Source: VAZQ01 sp963725185 (GTDB lineage Bacteria > Pseudomonadota > Alphaproteobacteria > Rhizobiales > Xanthobacteraceae). From it: a DNA stretch of 64,000 bases. Each line of letters begins with the position of its first letter. Position 1 is the stretch's first letter. Shown one piece after another: positions 1 to 10,153 of this stretch. The notes beneath the pieces were generated by a model. That model had not been told where the DNA came from and did not search any database. It worked only from the letters and a program-made list of their open reading frames with translations. The position numbers were made by a program, and so were the translations under genes. The DNA lies in the NCBI GenBank assembly GCA_963725185.1, contig CAVRXO010000001.1:1-64000 (forward strand). The letters run 5' to 3'.

Positions 1-417
1 TCATCGTCTTCCACATCGAGTTCTCGCTGATCGCCTTCATCGGCGATCATCCTCTTGATCGGCATCGTGAAGAAGAACGCCATCCTGATGATCGACTTCG
101 CCCTCGACGCGGAGCGCGAGCAGGGGCTCGAGCCGCGCGCGGCGATCCGCAGCGCCGCCCTGATCCGCTTCCGCCCGATCATGATGACCACCTTCGCCGC
201 CCTGCTGGGCGCGGTGCCGCTGGCGATCGGCTGGGGCGAAGGCGCGGAGCTGCGCCAGCCGCTCGGCGTCACCATCATCGGCGGCCTTCTGGTCAGCCAG
301 GTGCTGACCCTTTTGACCACCCCCGTCGTCTACCTCTATCTGGACCGCTTCCGGCGGCGGGCGCCGGCGATCCGGCCGGGCCAGGGCCCGGCGGCGCTGC
401 CCGTCCCAGCCGAATAA
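1..417 (+). CDS. RND efflux permease, C-terminal fragment
   Basis: This is the last part of an AcrB/MdtB-like resistance-nodulation-division inner-membrane pump; the gene starts outside the window. The tail shows the conserved segment GIVKKNAILMIDFA, the loop RFRPIMMTTFAALLGAVPLA and the final transmembrane helix ending at TTPVVYLYLDR, followed by a short charged cytoplasmic tail. Near base 44 the frame shifts: FIGIILLIG is restored only if one G is removed after the FIG codons, so the true frame runs to the left edge. The stop at 415-417 lies 10 bases before the start of an outer-membrane efflux lipoprotein, so the two belong to one pump operon, energised by the proton gradient. Confidence 0.9.
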
Positions 418-427
418 GAGTTTGCCC

Positions 428-1911
428 ATGCCCAGACGTCCCGTTCGCCTCCTTCCGATGCTGCTGGCCGCCAGCACGCTCAGCGCCTGCGAGGTCGGGC
501 CCAACTACCAGCGTCCGGCCGCGCCGACGTCGCCGGCCTACAAGGAGATCCAGGGCTGGACGCCGGCCAATCCGCAGGCCGACGCGGCCAATCGCGCCGA
601 CTGGTGGACGATCTTCAACGATCCGGTGCTGAACGGGCTGGAAGAGAAGGTCGCCACCAACAATTTCACGCTGGCCGCCGACTACGCCGCCTATCAGCAG
701 GCCCGTGCTCTGGTCGCCGAGCAACGGGCGGCGCTGCTCCCGACGGTCACCGCGTCGGGCACGGCTTCGGTCTCGAAGTCCGCAGGCGGCGGCTCCACGA
801 TCTCGGCCGGCGGCACGGTGATCCCAGGCGGCCGCGGCGCGGTGTCGAACTACAGCCTGCAGCTCGGCGGCACCTGGGAGCCGGACCTCTGGGGCAAGGT
901 CCGCCGCGGAATCGAGAACGCCAAGGCGACCGCGCAGGCGAGCTACGCCGACCTCGTCAACGCCAAGCTCTCGGCCGAGATGGAACTCGCCGCCGACTAC
1001 ATCACGCTGCGGATGCTCGACGAGCAGAAGCGCTTCGACGACGACACCGTGAAGGCCTACGCGCTGTCGCTGCAGGTCACCCGCAACAAGTACAACGCCG
1101 GCGTCGCCGCGCTCAGCGACGTCGACAACGCCCAGACCCTGCTCTCGAACGTCCGCGCGTCCGACACCGCGCTCGGCGAGCAGCGCGCCCAGATGGAGCA
1201 CGCCATCGCCGTGCTGATCGGCGTGCCGCCGGCCGAGTTCTCGATCGCCGCCGGCGCCCTGGACGCTGAAGCCGGTCGACGTGCCGCCGGGCGTGCCTTC
1301 GACGCTGCTGGAGCGCCGCCCGGACGTCGCCGCGCGCCGAGCGCCGCGCCGCGGCGGCCAGCGCCGAGATCGGCGTCGCCACGGCCGGCTACTTCCCGGA
1401 CGTGACGCTGACCGGAACCGGCGGCACCGAGGCGCTGCAGGTCGCGTCGCTGTTCACGCCCGCAGACCTTCTTCTGGAACGTCGGCGCTCGAACGCCGCC
1501 GAGACCCTGTTCAACGGCGGCCTCACCCACGCCCAGGTGGCCGCCGCGCGGGCCGGCTACGACGAGTCGGTGGCCACCTACCGCCAGACCGTGCTGACCG
1601 CGTTCCAGCAGGTGGAGGACAACCTCGCCGCCCAGCGCGTGCTGGCCGCCGAGCAACCCGACCTGCAGGACTCGGTCACGTCGTCCGACCAGGCGAGGCG
1701 GATACTGGAGAACCAGTACAACGCCGGCACCGTCGACTACACGAGCGTGGTGGTCGCCGACGTGGCGGCTTACAACGCCCACAACGCCGAGCTGCAGCTG
1801 GAAGCCAACCGCCTCACCACCACGGTCGACCTGATCGTCGCCCTGGGCGGCGGCTGGAACGCGTCGGAGTTGGGCAGCAAGGGAACCGCGTCGACGCCGA
1901 TCTTCCCTTAG
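428..1911 (+). CDS. NodT/OprM-type outer-membrane efflux lipoprotein (frameshifted)
   Basis: Outer-membrane channel subunit of the tripartite RND pump whose permease ends just upstream. The N-terminus carries a lipoprotein signal with lipobox LSAC (Cys about 21) followed by VGPNYQRP, typical of the NodT family. Two OEP repeats follow; LLERRPDVAA, AETLFNGG and a late VEDNLAAQRVLA helix are recognisable. The ATG at 428 is preferred over a TTG two codons earlier because it directly starts the signal sequence. The frame shifts near 1266 and 1340, and a compensating pair lies around 1465-1490 (FFWNVGA is readable only in between), so the intact product would be about 490 residues. The gene ends before a palindromic repeat shared with a convergent operon. 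Confidence 0.9.
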
Positions 1912-1936
1912 CAAGCATTTGTCGCGGCCCCAATTT

Positions 1937-2033
1937 CCGCTCTTCCCCGCGAAAGCGGGGACCCAGGTGTTTTATCGTAGAGCCGGGGACTGACAGAAAA
2001 AGCCTAGGCCCCCGCTTTCGCGGGGGAGAGCGG
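1937..2033. repeat. Palindromic repeat between convergent genes (likely bidirectional terminator)
   Basis: Two inverted arms of about 30 bases, each containing a small hairpin (CCCCGCGAAAGCGGGG at 1945-1960 and its complement at 2009-2025), face each other across a 35-base spacer. The element fills the space between two convergent efflux lipoprotein genes. Dispersed elements of this look are common in Caulobacterales and related genomes. Position suggests it ends transcription from both sides; that role is inferred. Confidence 0.7.
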
Positions 2034-2041
2034 GTCAGGGA

Positions 2042-3480
2042 CTAGCTCTTCACCTCTCGCCAGTCGGCGGCGGTCGCGACGTAGAGCTGGGCGATGTCGG
2101 CGAGGCGCTTGCCTTCGGCCAGCGCGCGGGCGCGGCGGGCCATCTGCAGGTTGCGCTGGTCGTCCAGCACCGGCAGCAGCGCGCCGCCGCCGAGCTTGAA
2201 CGCCGCTGTGTCGTCTTTCAGCGCATCGGCCGCGGCTCGCTCGGCCGCGTCCAGCGCCTGCAGCTCGGCTTCGTCCTCGGCGATGGCGGACATCACGTCG
2301 GCGACCTGGGTGAAGGCGCGCCAGCACCGTGCCGCGGTATTGAGCGTAGAGCGCGTTGGCCTGCGCGATCGCCGCGCGCTTCTGGGCCTTCAGCTTGCCG
2401 CCGTTGAAGATCGGCTGGGCAATGCCGGCGCCCAGCGTCCAGCCGCTCGCGGCGTAGTCGAAGAGGTTGCGCCGGCGGGATGGCCGTCTGGGTGATGTTG
2501 GCGCTGATCTTGATGTCCGGATAGAGCGCCGCGGTGGCGATGCCGACCTGCGCGGTCGCCACGTGCAGGTTCGCCTCCGCCGCCAGGATGTCCGGGCGCT
2601 TGCGCACCAGCTCCGAGGGCAGGCTCACCGGCACCTCGGCGGGCGCGGAGAAACCGGTGAGGTCGAAATCCGGCGCGGTCCAGTCGGCCGGCGCCTGGCC
2701 GACCAGCTGGGCCAGCATGTGCCGCGCCTGCGTCAGCTGCGAGCGCAGCGGCGGGATCACCGCCTCGTCCTGGGCGAGCTGCGAGCGGACGCTGACGGTC
2801 GCCGACGGGGCCGCGCCGCCCGCGCCTTCGGCCTCGTGGACCACGTCGATCAGCCTGCGGTCGTCCGCCACCGCCTGCTCGGCGGCGGCGATCTCGGCGC
2901 GCGTGGTGGCGATCTGCAGCGCCGCCATGGCGGTCTGGCCGGTCAGCGTCAGGTAGGCGGCGTCGGCCTGCCGCGCCTGGCTCTCGGCCTGGGCGCGGGC
3001 GGCCTCGGTTGTGCGCCTCAGGCCGCCGAACACGTCGACGTCGTAGTTGACGTTGAGCCCCATCGAATAGAGCCCCAGCGTCGGGTTGGGGAAGCCGGCG
3101 AAGCCCAGTGAGTCGATGTTGATCCGCTCGCCGGCGATGCTGCCGTTGAGGTCGACCTGCGGCAGCTGCGCCCCGTGCGCGGCGAGGGCGAGCTGGCGGG
3201 TGCGTTCGAGCGAGGCGTTGGCCTGCGCGATCGTCTGGTTGCCGGCCAGCGCCTGGTCCATCACCTGGTCGAGGTCGGCCGAGCCGAACGCCTTCCACCA
3301 GGCCCCGGCGGGGCGTTGGTCTGGGACGAGCGCGGCGGTCGGGCTCGCCGCATCGCCCTTCATCAGGTAGCCGGTTGTCGTCGGCGGCGCGGGCGGCTGG
3401 AAGTTCGGCCCCACCGCCTTGCAGGCGGCAAGCGCCATCGCCGCGGCGAGCACGCCGGCCATCAGTCTCGTTCTATTCAA
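2042..3480 (-). CDS. NodT-family efflux outer-membrane lipoprotein (frameshifted)
   Basis: Outer-membrane factor of the EmrAB-like pump encoded upstream on the same strand. It has a lipobox MALAAC, the family motif VGPNFQPP, a long helical middle with GAWWKAFGS and YDVDVFGGLRR, and the second OEP repeat with RKRPDILAAEANLHVATAQVGIA split by shifts. Frameshifts lie near 2470 and 2290-2330; after them the C-terminal helices continue to the stop at 2042. A TTG at 3478-3480 and an ATG at 3460-3462 are both possible starts; the TTG overlaps the stop of the permease gene by eight bases, implying translational coupling. About 475 residues, a usual length for the family. Confidence 0.88.
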
Positions 3481-4988
3481 CCAGGACCTCCCCGGACGGC
3501 GGCGCCGCCTTCGGCTTGCGCATGATCAGCAGCAGCGGCGCGATGCAGATCGTCAACAGCAGCATCAGCCTGAAGACATCCACCAGCGCCACCATCGACG
3601 CCTGCCGTGTGATCTCGCCGTTCAATGCGGCGAGCGAATTCCCCATCGACGGCATCAGCGCCGACTGCGACGGATTGCCGGGCGACAGCTGGCCAGCCAT
3701 GTCGGCGTGCGCGACGGCGGCCTGCTGGGTATCGAGCGCCTCCATCAGCGAGATGCCGACGCTAGAGCCCATGTTGCGGATCAGCGTGTAGACCGCGGTG
3801 CCCTCCGACCGCATCGATGCCGGCAGCGTCGCGAACGCGGTGACGCTGAGCGGCACGAACAGCAGGCCGATCCCGAGCCCCTGGATGATGCCGGAGCTCA
3901 CGAACGGCCAGGCGTCCATCGTCAGCGCGAAGTGGCTCATCTGCAGCAGCGCCAGGCTGCAGAGCCCGAGGCCCACCATCAGGATCAGCCGGGTGTCGAC
4001 CCGCCCGACCAGCCGGCCGACGACGAACATCGCCAGCGAACGAGCCGAGGCCGCGCGGCATCATCACCAGGCCCGCGCCGAACACCGAGTAGCCCATCAG
4101 CCCCTGCATCACCGGCGGCAGCAGCGCCATGGTGGAGAACAGGAAGATGCCGATGAAGAAGCCGAAGACGTTGCAGGTGACGAAGTTGCGGTCGAGCGCC
4201 AGGGCGCGGTCGAAGAACGGATGCCGGGCGGTCAGCGTCTGGATCAGGAAGACGTAGAGTCCGGCGATCGCCGCAGAGCGTCTCGGTCCAGATCTCCGGC
4301 GAAGAGAACCAGTCCAGCGTCGGCCCGCGGTCGAGCATCAGCTGCAGGCCGCCGATGAACACGACGAGCGCGCCGAAGCCCAGGAAGTCGAATGGTCGCG
4401 CGGTCCGCCGCTCGGTCGCGCGACATGAAGATCCACACCGCCGCGAAGGCCAGGATGCCGATCGGCAGGTTGATGAAGAACACCCAGCGCCAGGAGAAGT
4501 TGTCGGTCAGCCAGCCGCCCAGCACCGGGCCGAAGATCGGCCCGAGGATCGCGCCAGCGCCCCAGATCGCCATCACCTGGCCCGACCTGCGCTGGGCGGG
4601 TAGATGTCGAGCACCACCGCCTGCGAGAGCGGGATCAGCGCCGCGCCGCAGAGGCCCTGCAGCAGCCGGAAGACCACGATCTCGGCCAGGCTGTGGGCGA
4701 CGCCGCACAGCATCGAGGCGATCGGTGAAGCCGGCGATCGAGACCAGGAACATCAGTCTTGCGGCCGATCCGGATCGACAGCCAGCCGGAGAGCGGCGTC
4801 ATGATCGCCGCGGCGATGATGTAGGAGGTCAGCACCCAGGTGATCTGGTCCTGGGAGGCCGACACGCAGCCCGCCATGTGCGGCAGCGCGACGTTGGCGA
4901 TGGTCGTGTCCAGCGAGTTCATCACCGTCGCCAGCATCAGGCCGACGGTGATGGGAACGCGGTTGGCGACGTCCTGGGAGGAAGCCAT
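3473..4988 (-). CDS. DHA2-family MFS drug exporter, EmrB-like (heavily frameshifted)
   Basis: Fourteen-helix drug:proton antiporter of the EmrB/QacA type. The N-terminus reads MASSQDVANRVPITVGL and continues with the family motif LDTTIANVALPHMAG, then WVLTSYIIAAAIMTPL and the motif-A loop GWLSIRIGRK. Later segments such as GAILGPIFGPVLGGWL (motif C region) and WRWVFFINLPIG are clear. At least five single-base shifts (about 4757, 4600, 4410, 4280, 4040) split it. It lies between the membrane-fusion protein gene upstream and the outer-membrane lipoprotein gene it overlaps downstream, completing an EmrA-EmrB-NodT pump for hydrophobic toxic compounds. Substrate cannot be told from sequence. Confidence 0.88.
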
Positions 4989-5008
4989 GGCGGGTAAACG
5001 CGTGGGGC

Positions 5009-6129
5009 TTAGGGCTGGGCGCGCCGAGCCGACCCCGACCGGACGTCGACGGTGACGTTGGCGCGAGAGGCCGGCCGCGCCGCAGACGTCCGGCGGCGGC
5101 TTGTCGAAGGCGATCCGCACCGGCAGGCGCTGCACCACCTTCACCCAGTTGCCGGTGGCGTTCTGGGCCGGCAGCGGCGAGAACGCCTCGCCCGAGCCGG
5201 GGCTGAAGCTGGCCACGTGGCCTCGAAGTCCGAGCCAGGGCAGGCGTCGACGTGGATCTTCGCCGGCTGGCCGACCCGCATCTTGGCGAGCTGGTCTTCC
5301 TTGAAATTGGCTTCCACCCAGGGCTCGCCGGCCACCAGCCAGAACAGCGTCTGGGCCGGATTGACGTAGCTGCCGACCTGCAGCTGCTCGACGCGGGTGA
5401 CGACGCCGTCCTGCGCCGCGACGACGGTGCCGTAAGAGACGTTGAGGCGGGCGCGGTTCAGCGCCGCCTGCGGCCTGCAGCACGCTGCGGGTGGTTGGCG
5501 ACGGTCATGTTGGCGCCGCCGAGATTGGCGAGCGCCTGGGCGACCTGCTGCTGGGCGGTGGCGACGTTCTGCTGGGCGAGCTGCGGCGTTGTGCTGCGGC
5601 GGTCTCGTACTGGTCGCGCGAGGCGACGCCGGCCTGCATCAGCGCCTTCTGCCGCGCCTCTTCGCGCTGGTCGAACGCCGCGGTGTCGTTGCGCCATCTT
5701 CAGCGCCGCCAGCTGCTGCTGGTAGTCGGCCTGCAATGCCTGGACCTGCAGCTTCGCGGCGGCGAACTGCGCGGCGGCCTGGGCCTGGGTGGCGTCGAAG
5801 TCGCGCGTGTCGAGCTTGAAGAGCACCTGGCCAGCCTTCACCGGCTGGTTCTCGTGCACGTCGAGCTCGATGACCCGCCCGCCGATGCTGGCGCTGACCG
5901 GCACCCGCGCGGCCTGCACATAGGCGTCGTCGGTGGCTTGGGTGCGGCCGCCGGTCAGGATGAAGTAGGCGGCGATCAGCAGCATCAGCAGCGGGCCGCC
6001 GATCATCAGCGGCCAGCGCCAGGCGCGCACGCCGCCGGCCGGGAAGCCGCGGCGCTGCGGGACGGTCGTCGCCGTCGGGACGCCGGTCGCGTCGACCTTT
6101 TCCGCCGTTGTCGCCTCGTCGCGCGCCAC
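5009..6129 (-). CDS. HlyD-family membrane fusion protein, EmrA-like (frameshifted)
   Basis: Periplasmic adaptor linking the EmrB-like permease to the NodT channel. One N-terminal membrane helix (WPLMIGGPLLMLLIAAYFIL) is followed by QATDDAYVQAARVPVSA and IGGRVIELDVHENQPVKAGQ, the lipoyl-like half motif of the family, a coiled-coil hairpin, and the second half with GVVTRVEQLQVGSYVNPAQ and a C-terminal barrel. The start is taken as GTG at 6127-6129 (VARDEATTAEK); the true frame ends at a TAA at 5009, 20 bases before the emrB-like start. Frameshifts lie near 5690, 5590, 5470 and 5220. Transcription is divergent from a LysR regulator. Confidence 0.87.
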
Positions 6130-6286
6130 GCCGACGTTCTCTCGAAATTGCTCAGCCCACCCAGAATGCGCAAAAGCCCGCGCGGAAGCCGGCCCCGCAC
6201 GGGAGTTTACGGTCGTATGGGCTTGCAGGTAAGTGCCGCGCGTGCATGATCCAAATGATAAGTTGTCACCCGTCAGATGAATTCGC
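6130..6286. promoter_or_regulatory. Divergent promoter region between efflux operon and LysR gene
   Basis: The 157 bases between the start of the emrA-like gene (minus strand) and the LysR-type gene (plus strand) are clearly AT-richer at 6245-6285 than the genes beside them. LysR regulators usually bind such shared regions and control both directions. I do not see a convincing T-N11-A palindrome, so the operator is not placed. Confidence 0.45.
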
Positions 6287-7234
6287 ATGCATCTCGCTAG
6301 CCTCGACCTCAACCTGCTGCGCGTCTTCGACGTGCTGCTGGAGGAGCGTAGCGTGACTCGCGCCGGCGCGCGGCTGGGTCTGACGCCCTCGGCGGTGAGC
6401 CATGCGCTGAGCCGGCTGCGCTACCATCTCGGCGACGAGCTCTTCCGGCGCGACGGCGCAGGGCATGCAGCCGACCCGCCGGGCGCTGGAGATCGGCCCC
6501 AGCCTGCACGCCGCGCTCGGCCAGCTGCAGAGCGCGCTCGATCCCGGCCGACTTCGACCCGGCGGTCAGCGACTACCGCTTCAGCGTGGTGGCCGGCGCC
6601 TACGCCTGCGCGGTGCTGATGCCGGCGGTGGTGGCGCGGCTGCAGGCGCAGGCGCCCGGCGTGCTGTTGCAGATCGCCGAGAACCCGCCCGACCTCGTCG
6701 AGCAGCTCGACTCCGCCCAGGTCGACTTCGTGGTCTCGGGCTTCGAGATCGGCCCCCGAACGGTTCGCGCGCGAGCGGCTGATGATCGAGGCGCTGACCT
6801 GGGTGGTGCGCGCCGGCCACCCGCTCTGCAGCGCGCCGACGACACTCGAGGGCTTGGTCAGCGTCCCGCACGTCGTGGTGGCCGGGCGCCGCGAGGCGAT
6901 GGGCCGCCCGGCGCCGATCTCGATGCGCTCCAGCTGGGAAGACCTCGGCGCCTTCGAGAGCGAGCTCGCCAAGCGCAATCTCGTGCGCCGCATCGGCGTC
7001 GTCGCGCCCGACACCTTCTCGGCGATGACCATCGTCGCCCGTTCCGAGATGGCCGCCCTGATCCCGCGCCGCCTCGCGCTGCTCTCGGCCGAGAGCGGGC
7101 GCCTCGTCCTGATCGACCCGCCCTACGAGACCCCGCCGGTCGACGTCACCCTGCTCTACCGCAAGGACCGCCTCGCCGAGCCTCCGATCGCCTGGATGCG
7201 CACCCAGATCAGCGAAGCCGCGGCGGGGCTGTAG
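6287..7234 (+). CDS. LysR-family transcriptional regulator (frameshifted)
   Basis: The first 60 residues form the winged helix of LysR regulators: LDLNLLRVFDVLLEERSVTR, then AGARLGLTPSAVSHALSRLR and ELFRRDG. The remainder is the periplasmic-binding-like effector domain, including VSDYRFSVVAGAY, VDFVVSGFEIGP and a late FSAMTIVARSEMAALIPRRLA. Shifts occur at about 6460, 6545 and 6760; the intact length is about 314 residues, normal for the family. The gene points away from the EmrAB-NodT operon with a 157-base shared region, so it probably controls that operon in response to an exported compound. The effector is unknown. Confidence 0.9.
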
Positions 7235-7332
7235 GCGCGGCGCGCTTACGCCGCGGGTAATCGCGCCGGCGATCGGGAGAGCTGAGCATCGGGAGGCCTG
7301 GGACGTCCAGGCGATCCAAGGAGCACCTCCCC

Positions 7333-7701
7333 ATGAGCGACACCACCGATCCCGCCCAGATCGCCCAGCGCTACATCGACGCCTGGAACGAGCGTGACGC
7401 CGCCAAGCGCCGCGCGCTGATCGCCGCGCTCTGGGCCGATGACGCGGCGTTCCGCGACCCGATCATGGCCGGCGACGGCCACGCCGGCATCGACCAGGTG
7501 ATCGAGGGCGTCCAGACCCGCTTCCCCGACTTCCGCTTCCGCCAGATCGGCGCCGCGGACGGCTTCGGCGACTACGTCCGCCTCTCGTGGGGGCTGGGCC
7601 CAGACGGCGCCGACGCGCCGATCAAGGGCGCCGACTTCCTCGAACTAAGGAACGAGCGACTGCAGAACGTCACCGGCTTCTTCGACCAGCTGCCGAGCTG
7701 A
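7333..7701 (+). CDS. SnoaL/NTF2-like protein
   Basis: Small 122-residue protein of the NTF2/SnoaL cone-shaped fold. The opening IAQRYIDAWNERDAAKRRALIAALW, the following DDAAFRDPIMAGDGHAGI and the strand with RFPDFRFRQIG match the usual helix-helix-strand order of these proteins. Members act as small isomerases, hydrolases or binding proteins, so function cannot be set. A short palindrome GCCTGG-N5-CCAGGC at 7296-7312 and a purine-rich ribosome site AAGGAGC precede the ATG, suggesting the gene has its own control. It converges on the sensor kinase gene. Confidence 0.7.
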   Translation: MSDTTDPAQIAQRYIDAWNERDAAKRRALIAALWADDAAFRDPIMAGDGHAGIDQVIEGVQTRFPDFRFRQIGAADGFGDYVRLSWGLGPDGADAPIKGADFLELRNERLQNVTGFFDQLPS

Positions 7702-7707
7702 CGCGGA

Positions 7708-7734
7708 GCGCGCCGCGGCGCTGCTGCGGCGCGC
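7708..7734. terminator. Hairpin between convergent genes
   Basis: A perfect nine-base stem GCGCGCCGC / GCGGCGCGC with a nine-base loop sits exactly between the stop of the NTF2-like gene and the stop of the sensor kinase gene on the other strand. It lacks a clear T run on either side. A bidirectional terminator is the likely role. Confidence 0.55.
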
Positions 7735-8736
7735 CTACGCCGCCAGGTCGACCTCGAACTTCGCGCCCGGGCCTTTGCCGACGGTCAGCGAGCCGCCGGC
7801 CTGGCGGGTGAAGGCTTCGACCAGGCCGCGGCCGAGGCCCGGGCCGCGGGTGGCGTAGTCGACCGGCAGGCCGCGGCCGTTGTCTTCCACCGTCAGCCGA
7901 TAGCCCTCGTCGTTGTGCGCGAAGGCGACGCGGATCTCGCCCGGCTTGCCCTCGCAGAAGGCGTGCTTGGCGGCGTTGGTGACGAGCTCGTTGACGATCA
8001 GGCCGATGGCGACCGCGCGGTCGCGTTCCAGCGCACCGGGCTCGATGCTGCATTGCAGCCGCACCTTCTCGCCGAGCAGCAACGCGTCGGCCAGATTGGT
8101 GCAAAGGTCGCCCAGGTAGACGCCCATGTCGACGTGCTCGAGATCGTCGCCGGCGGCGTAGAGGTTGCGGTGCGCCTCGGAGATGCTGAGCACGCGGTTC
8201 AGCGCCTCCTGCAGGGCTTCGCGCGCCGGCTCGTCGGCCGTGCGCCGCAGCTGCAGGCGCAGCAGGCTGGCGACGGTCTGGAAGTTGTTCTTCATCCGGT
8301 GGTCGAGCTCGCGCAGCATCAGGTCGCGCTCGGCGAGCTTCGACTGGTCCTCGCGCGCCGCGCGCCGCGCGCCACCGCGGAACAGCTGCGCGGCGGCGAC
8401 CACGGCCATGCCGGCGGCGAAGATCAACAGCAGGTTGGCCGGTTGCGCCTCGCCCTTGAAGGCGAGCCCGACCGGCGGGATGATGTAGTACCAGGCCCAG
8501 AACTCGGCGACCGCGAAGGTGATCGCCCCGCAGCGCCAGCCGCCGACCAGGGTGGCCACCAGCGCCGCCGGGAACAGCAGCACGAACGGCGCGACGCCCG
8601 GCGTCAGCTGGTCGATGACCACGCGGCCGATCGCAGCCAAGGCCAGGCAGATCAGCGCCGTGACGATCTCCCCCATCCAGAGGGGCATCACGGGCGCCAG
8701 GCGCGCCGGCAGGTCGATCTTGTCGAGGTTTCGCAA
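7735..8736 (-). CDS. Membrane sensor histidine kinase, HisKA_2 type
   Basis: The protein (333 residues) has an N-terminal membrane part of about four helices resembling the DUF4118 sensor module (residues 20-120; GVAPFVLLFPAALVATLVGG, AWYYIIPPVG), then a HisKA_2 dimerisation domain with phospho-acceptor His about 146 in ELDHRMKNNFQTVASLLRLQ, and a HATPase domain with N box NELVTNAAKHAF and G box DNGRGLP plus GPGLGRGLV. HisKA_2 kinases often work in the general stress response of Alphaproteobacteria through PhyR-type regulators. No response regulator gene is adjacent, so it is an orphan. The TTG start at 8736 precedes the first helix; a start at the inner ATG would also keep the membrane part. 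Confidence 0.88.
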   Translation of the reverse strand: MRNLDKIDLPARLAPVMPLWMGEIVTALICLALAAIGRVVIDQLTPGVAPFVLLFPAALVATLVGGWRCGAITFAVAEFWAWYYIIPPVGLAFKGEAQPANLLLIFAAGMAVVAAAQLFRGGARRAAREDQSKLAERDLMLRELDHRMKNNFQTVASLLRLQLRRTADEPAREALQEALNRVLSISEAHRNLYAAGDDLEHVDMGVYLGDLCTNLADALLLGEKVRLQCSIEPGALERDRAVAIGLIVNELVTNAAKHAFCEGKPGEIRVAFAHNDEGYRLTVEDNGRGLPVDYATRGPGLGRGLVEAFTRQAGGSLTVGKGPGAKFEVDLAA

Positions 8737-8952
8737 GAGCGGAAGTCCCTCTACCCGTCGAGGTAGAATTTACCGCACCCGCCCGACACTGGCGATATCT
8801 GGGGCGGCGGGCAAAAGGTCACACTACTCCTGGTAGGGGGCGTGCATTCAGGTTGTATTCAGGATTGTTCGGCGCGCCGCGATGCTTGACGCCGCGTGAT
8901 TCTGGCCGGCTGGCCCTCCGGCGCCGTAGCATGGGCGAGAAGAGGCGCCCCC

Positions 8953-10153
8953 ATGCACATCGACCTTTTGTCCCCCTCCAGCTTCGCGGCCGGCCAGCCG
9001 CACGAGCAGTACCGGTGGCTGCGCGAGCACGCGCCGGTCTACTGGCACGAGGAGCCGGCCGGCCGCGGCTTCTGGGCGGTGACCCGCTACGAGGACGTCT
9101 GGAGCCGTCGACCGCGACTTCCAGACCTACTCCAGCGAGCCGACCATCATGATCACCGACCCGCTCAGCGAGGTGCGGCGGCTTCGGTCCCTACAAGATG
9201 ATGCTGATGATGGACCCGCCGGAGCACGCGGGCTTTCGCAAGCTGATCCGCGCGAGTTCACCCTGCCGTCGGCGAGGCTGCGCGGCGAGCGGATCGCCGC
9301 GCTGGCGCGACAGATCGTCGATGCGGTGGCCGAGAAGGGCGAGTGCGACTTCGTGGCCGACGTCGCCGGCGAGATGCCCTCGTTCGTGATCGCCGAGCTG
9401 ATGGGCCTGCCGCTCGACGACGGGCGCGAGCTCTACAAGCTGACCGAGATCATCCACACCGCGCCCGAGGCCCAGGCGCCCGGCGCCGGCGGCGCAGGCG
9501 GTGGGCAAGATGTTCGAGTACGGCCAGCGGCGTGATCGCCGAGAAGCGCGCCCGGCCAGCCGACGATCTCGCCTCCAAGCTGCTGGCCGCCGAGGTGGAC
9601 GGGCGGCGGCTCGACGACCCGGAGTTCCTGCTGTTCTTCCTGCTGCTGGTCGACGCCGGCGGCGACACCACGCGCAACCTCCTGGCCGGCGGCCTGCTGG
9701 CGCTGATGGAAGAGCCGCAGACAGCTCGCCTGGCTGACCGCCGACATCGACGCGCGGCTGCCGGCCGCGCGCGAAGAGCTGCTGCGCTGGACGAGCGCCG
9801 GTCATCTACATGCGCCGCACCGCCAAGAAGGACGCGGAGCTGAACGGCGCTGAGATCAAGGCCGGCGACAAGGTGGTGATGTACTTCGGCTCGGCCAACC
9901 GCGACCCGGCGCATTTCGACCAGCCCGACGCGCTCGACCTCGCCCGCCCGATCGAGAGCCACCTCGCCTTCGGCGGCCGGCCCGCACGTCTGCCTCGGCC
10001 AGCACATCGCCCGCATCGAGATCGACGCCATGTTCGCGCGAGGTGCTGACCCGCCTGACGGACTTCCAGCTCGCCGGCGAGGTGGAATGGCTCCCCTCGA
10101 ACTTCATCTCCGGCCCGAAATCGATGCCGCTGAGGTTCCGCGAGGCGGCCTAG
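8953..10153 (+). CDS. Cytochrome P450 (frameshifted)
   Basis: Soluble bacterial P450 monooxygenase of about 395 residues. Visible marks in order: N-terminal HEQYRWLREHAPVYW, the C-helix region MMLMMDPPEHAGFRKLI, the I-helix oxygen-binding motif LLLVDAGGDTTRN, the K-helix ExxR in REELLRWTSP, and the heme-binding stretch FGG-GPHVCLGQHIAR, where Cys is the iron ligand. Shifts occur near 9107, 9182, 9255, 9480-9530, 9722, 9800, 9980 and 10040, all restored by removing single bases. No ferredoxin or reductase gene lies beside it, so redox partners come from elsewhere. Its stop overlaps the stop of the convergent nucleotidyltransferase-fold gene by four bases. The substrate is not predictable. Confidence 0.92.

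Noticed and set aside
8743..8770. Short inverted repeat TCTACC-N6-GGTAGA upstream of the sensor kinase
   Set aside because: Six-base arms are too short to separate from chance and no other promoter sign is clear.
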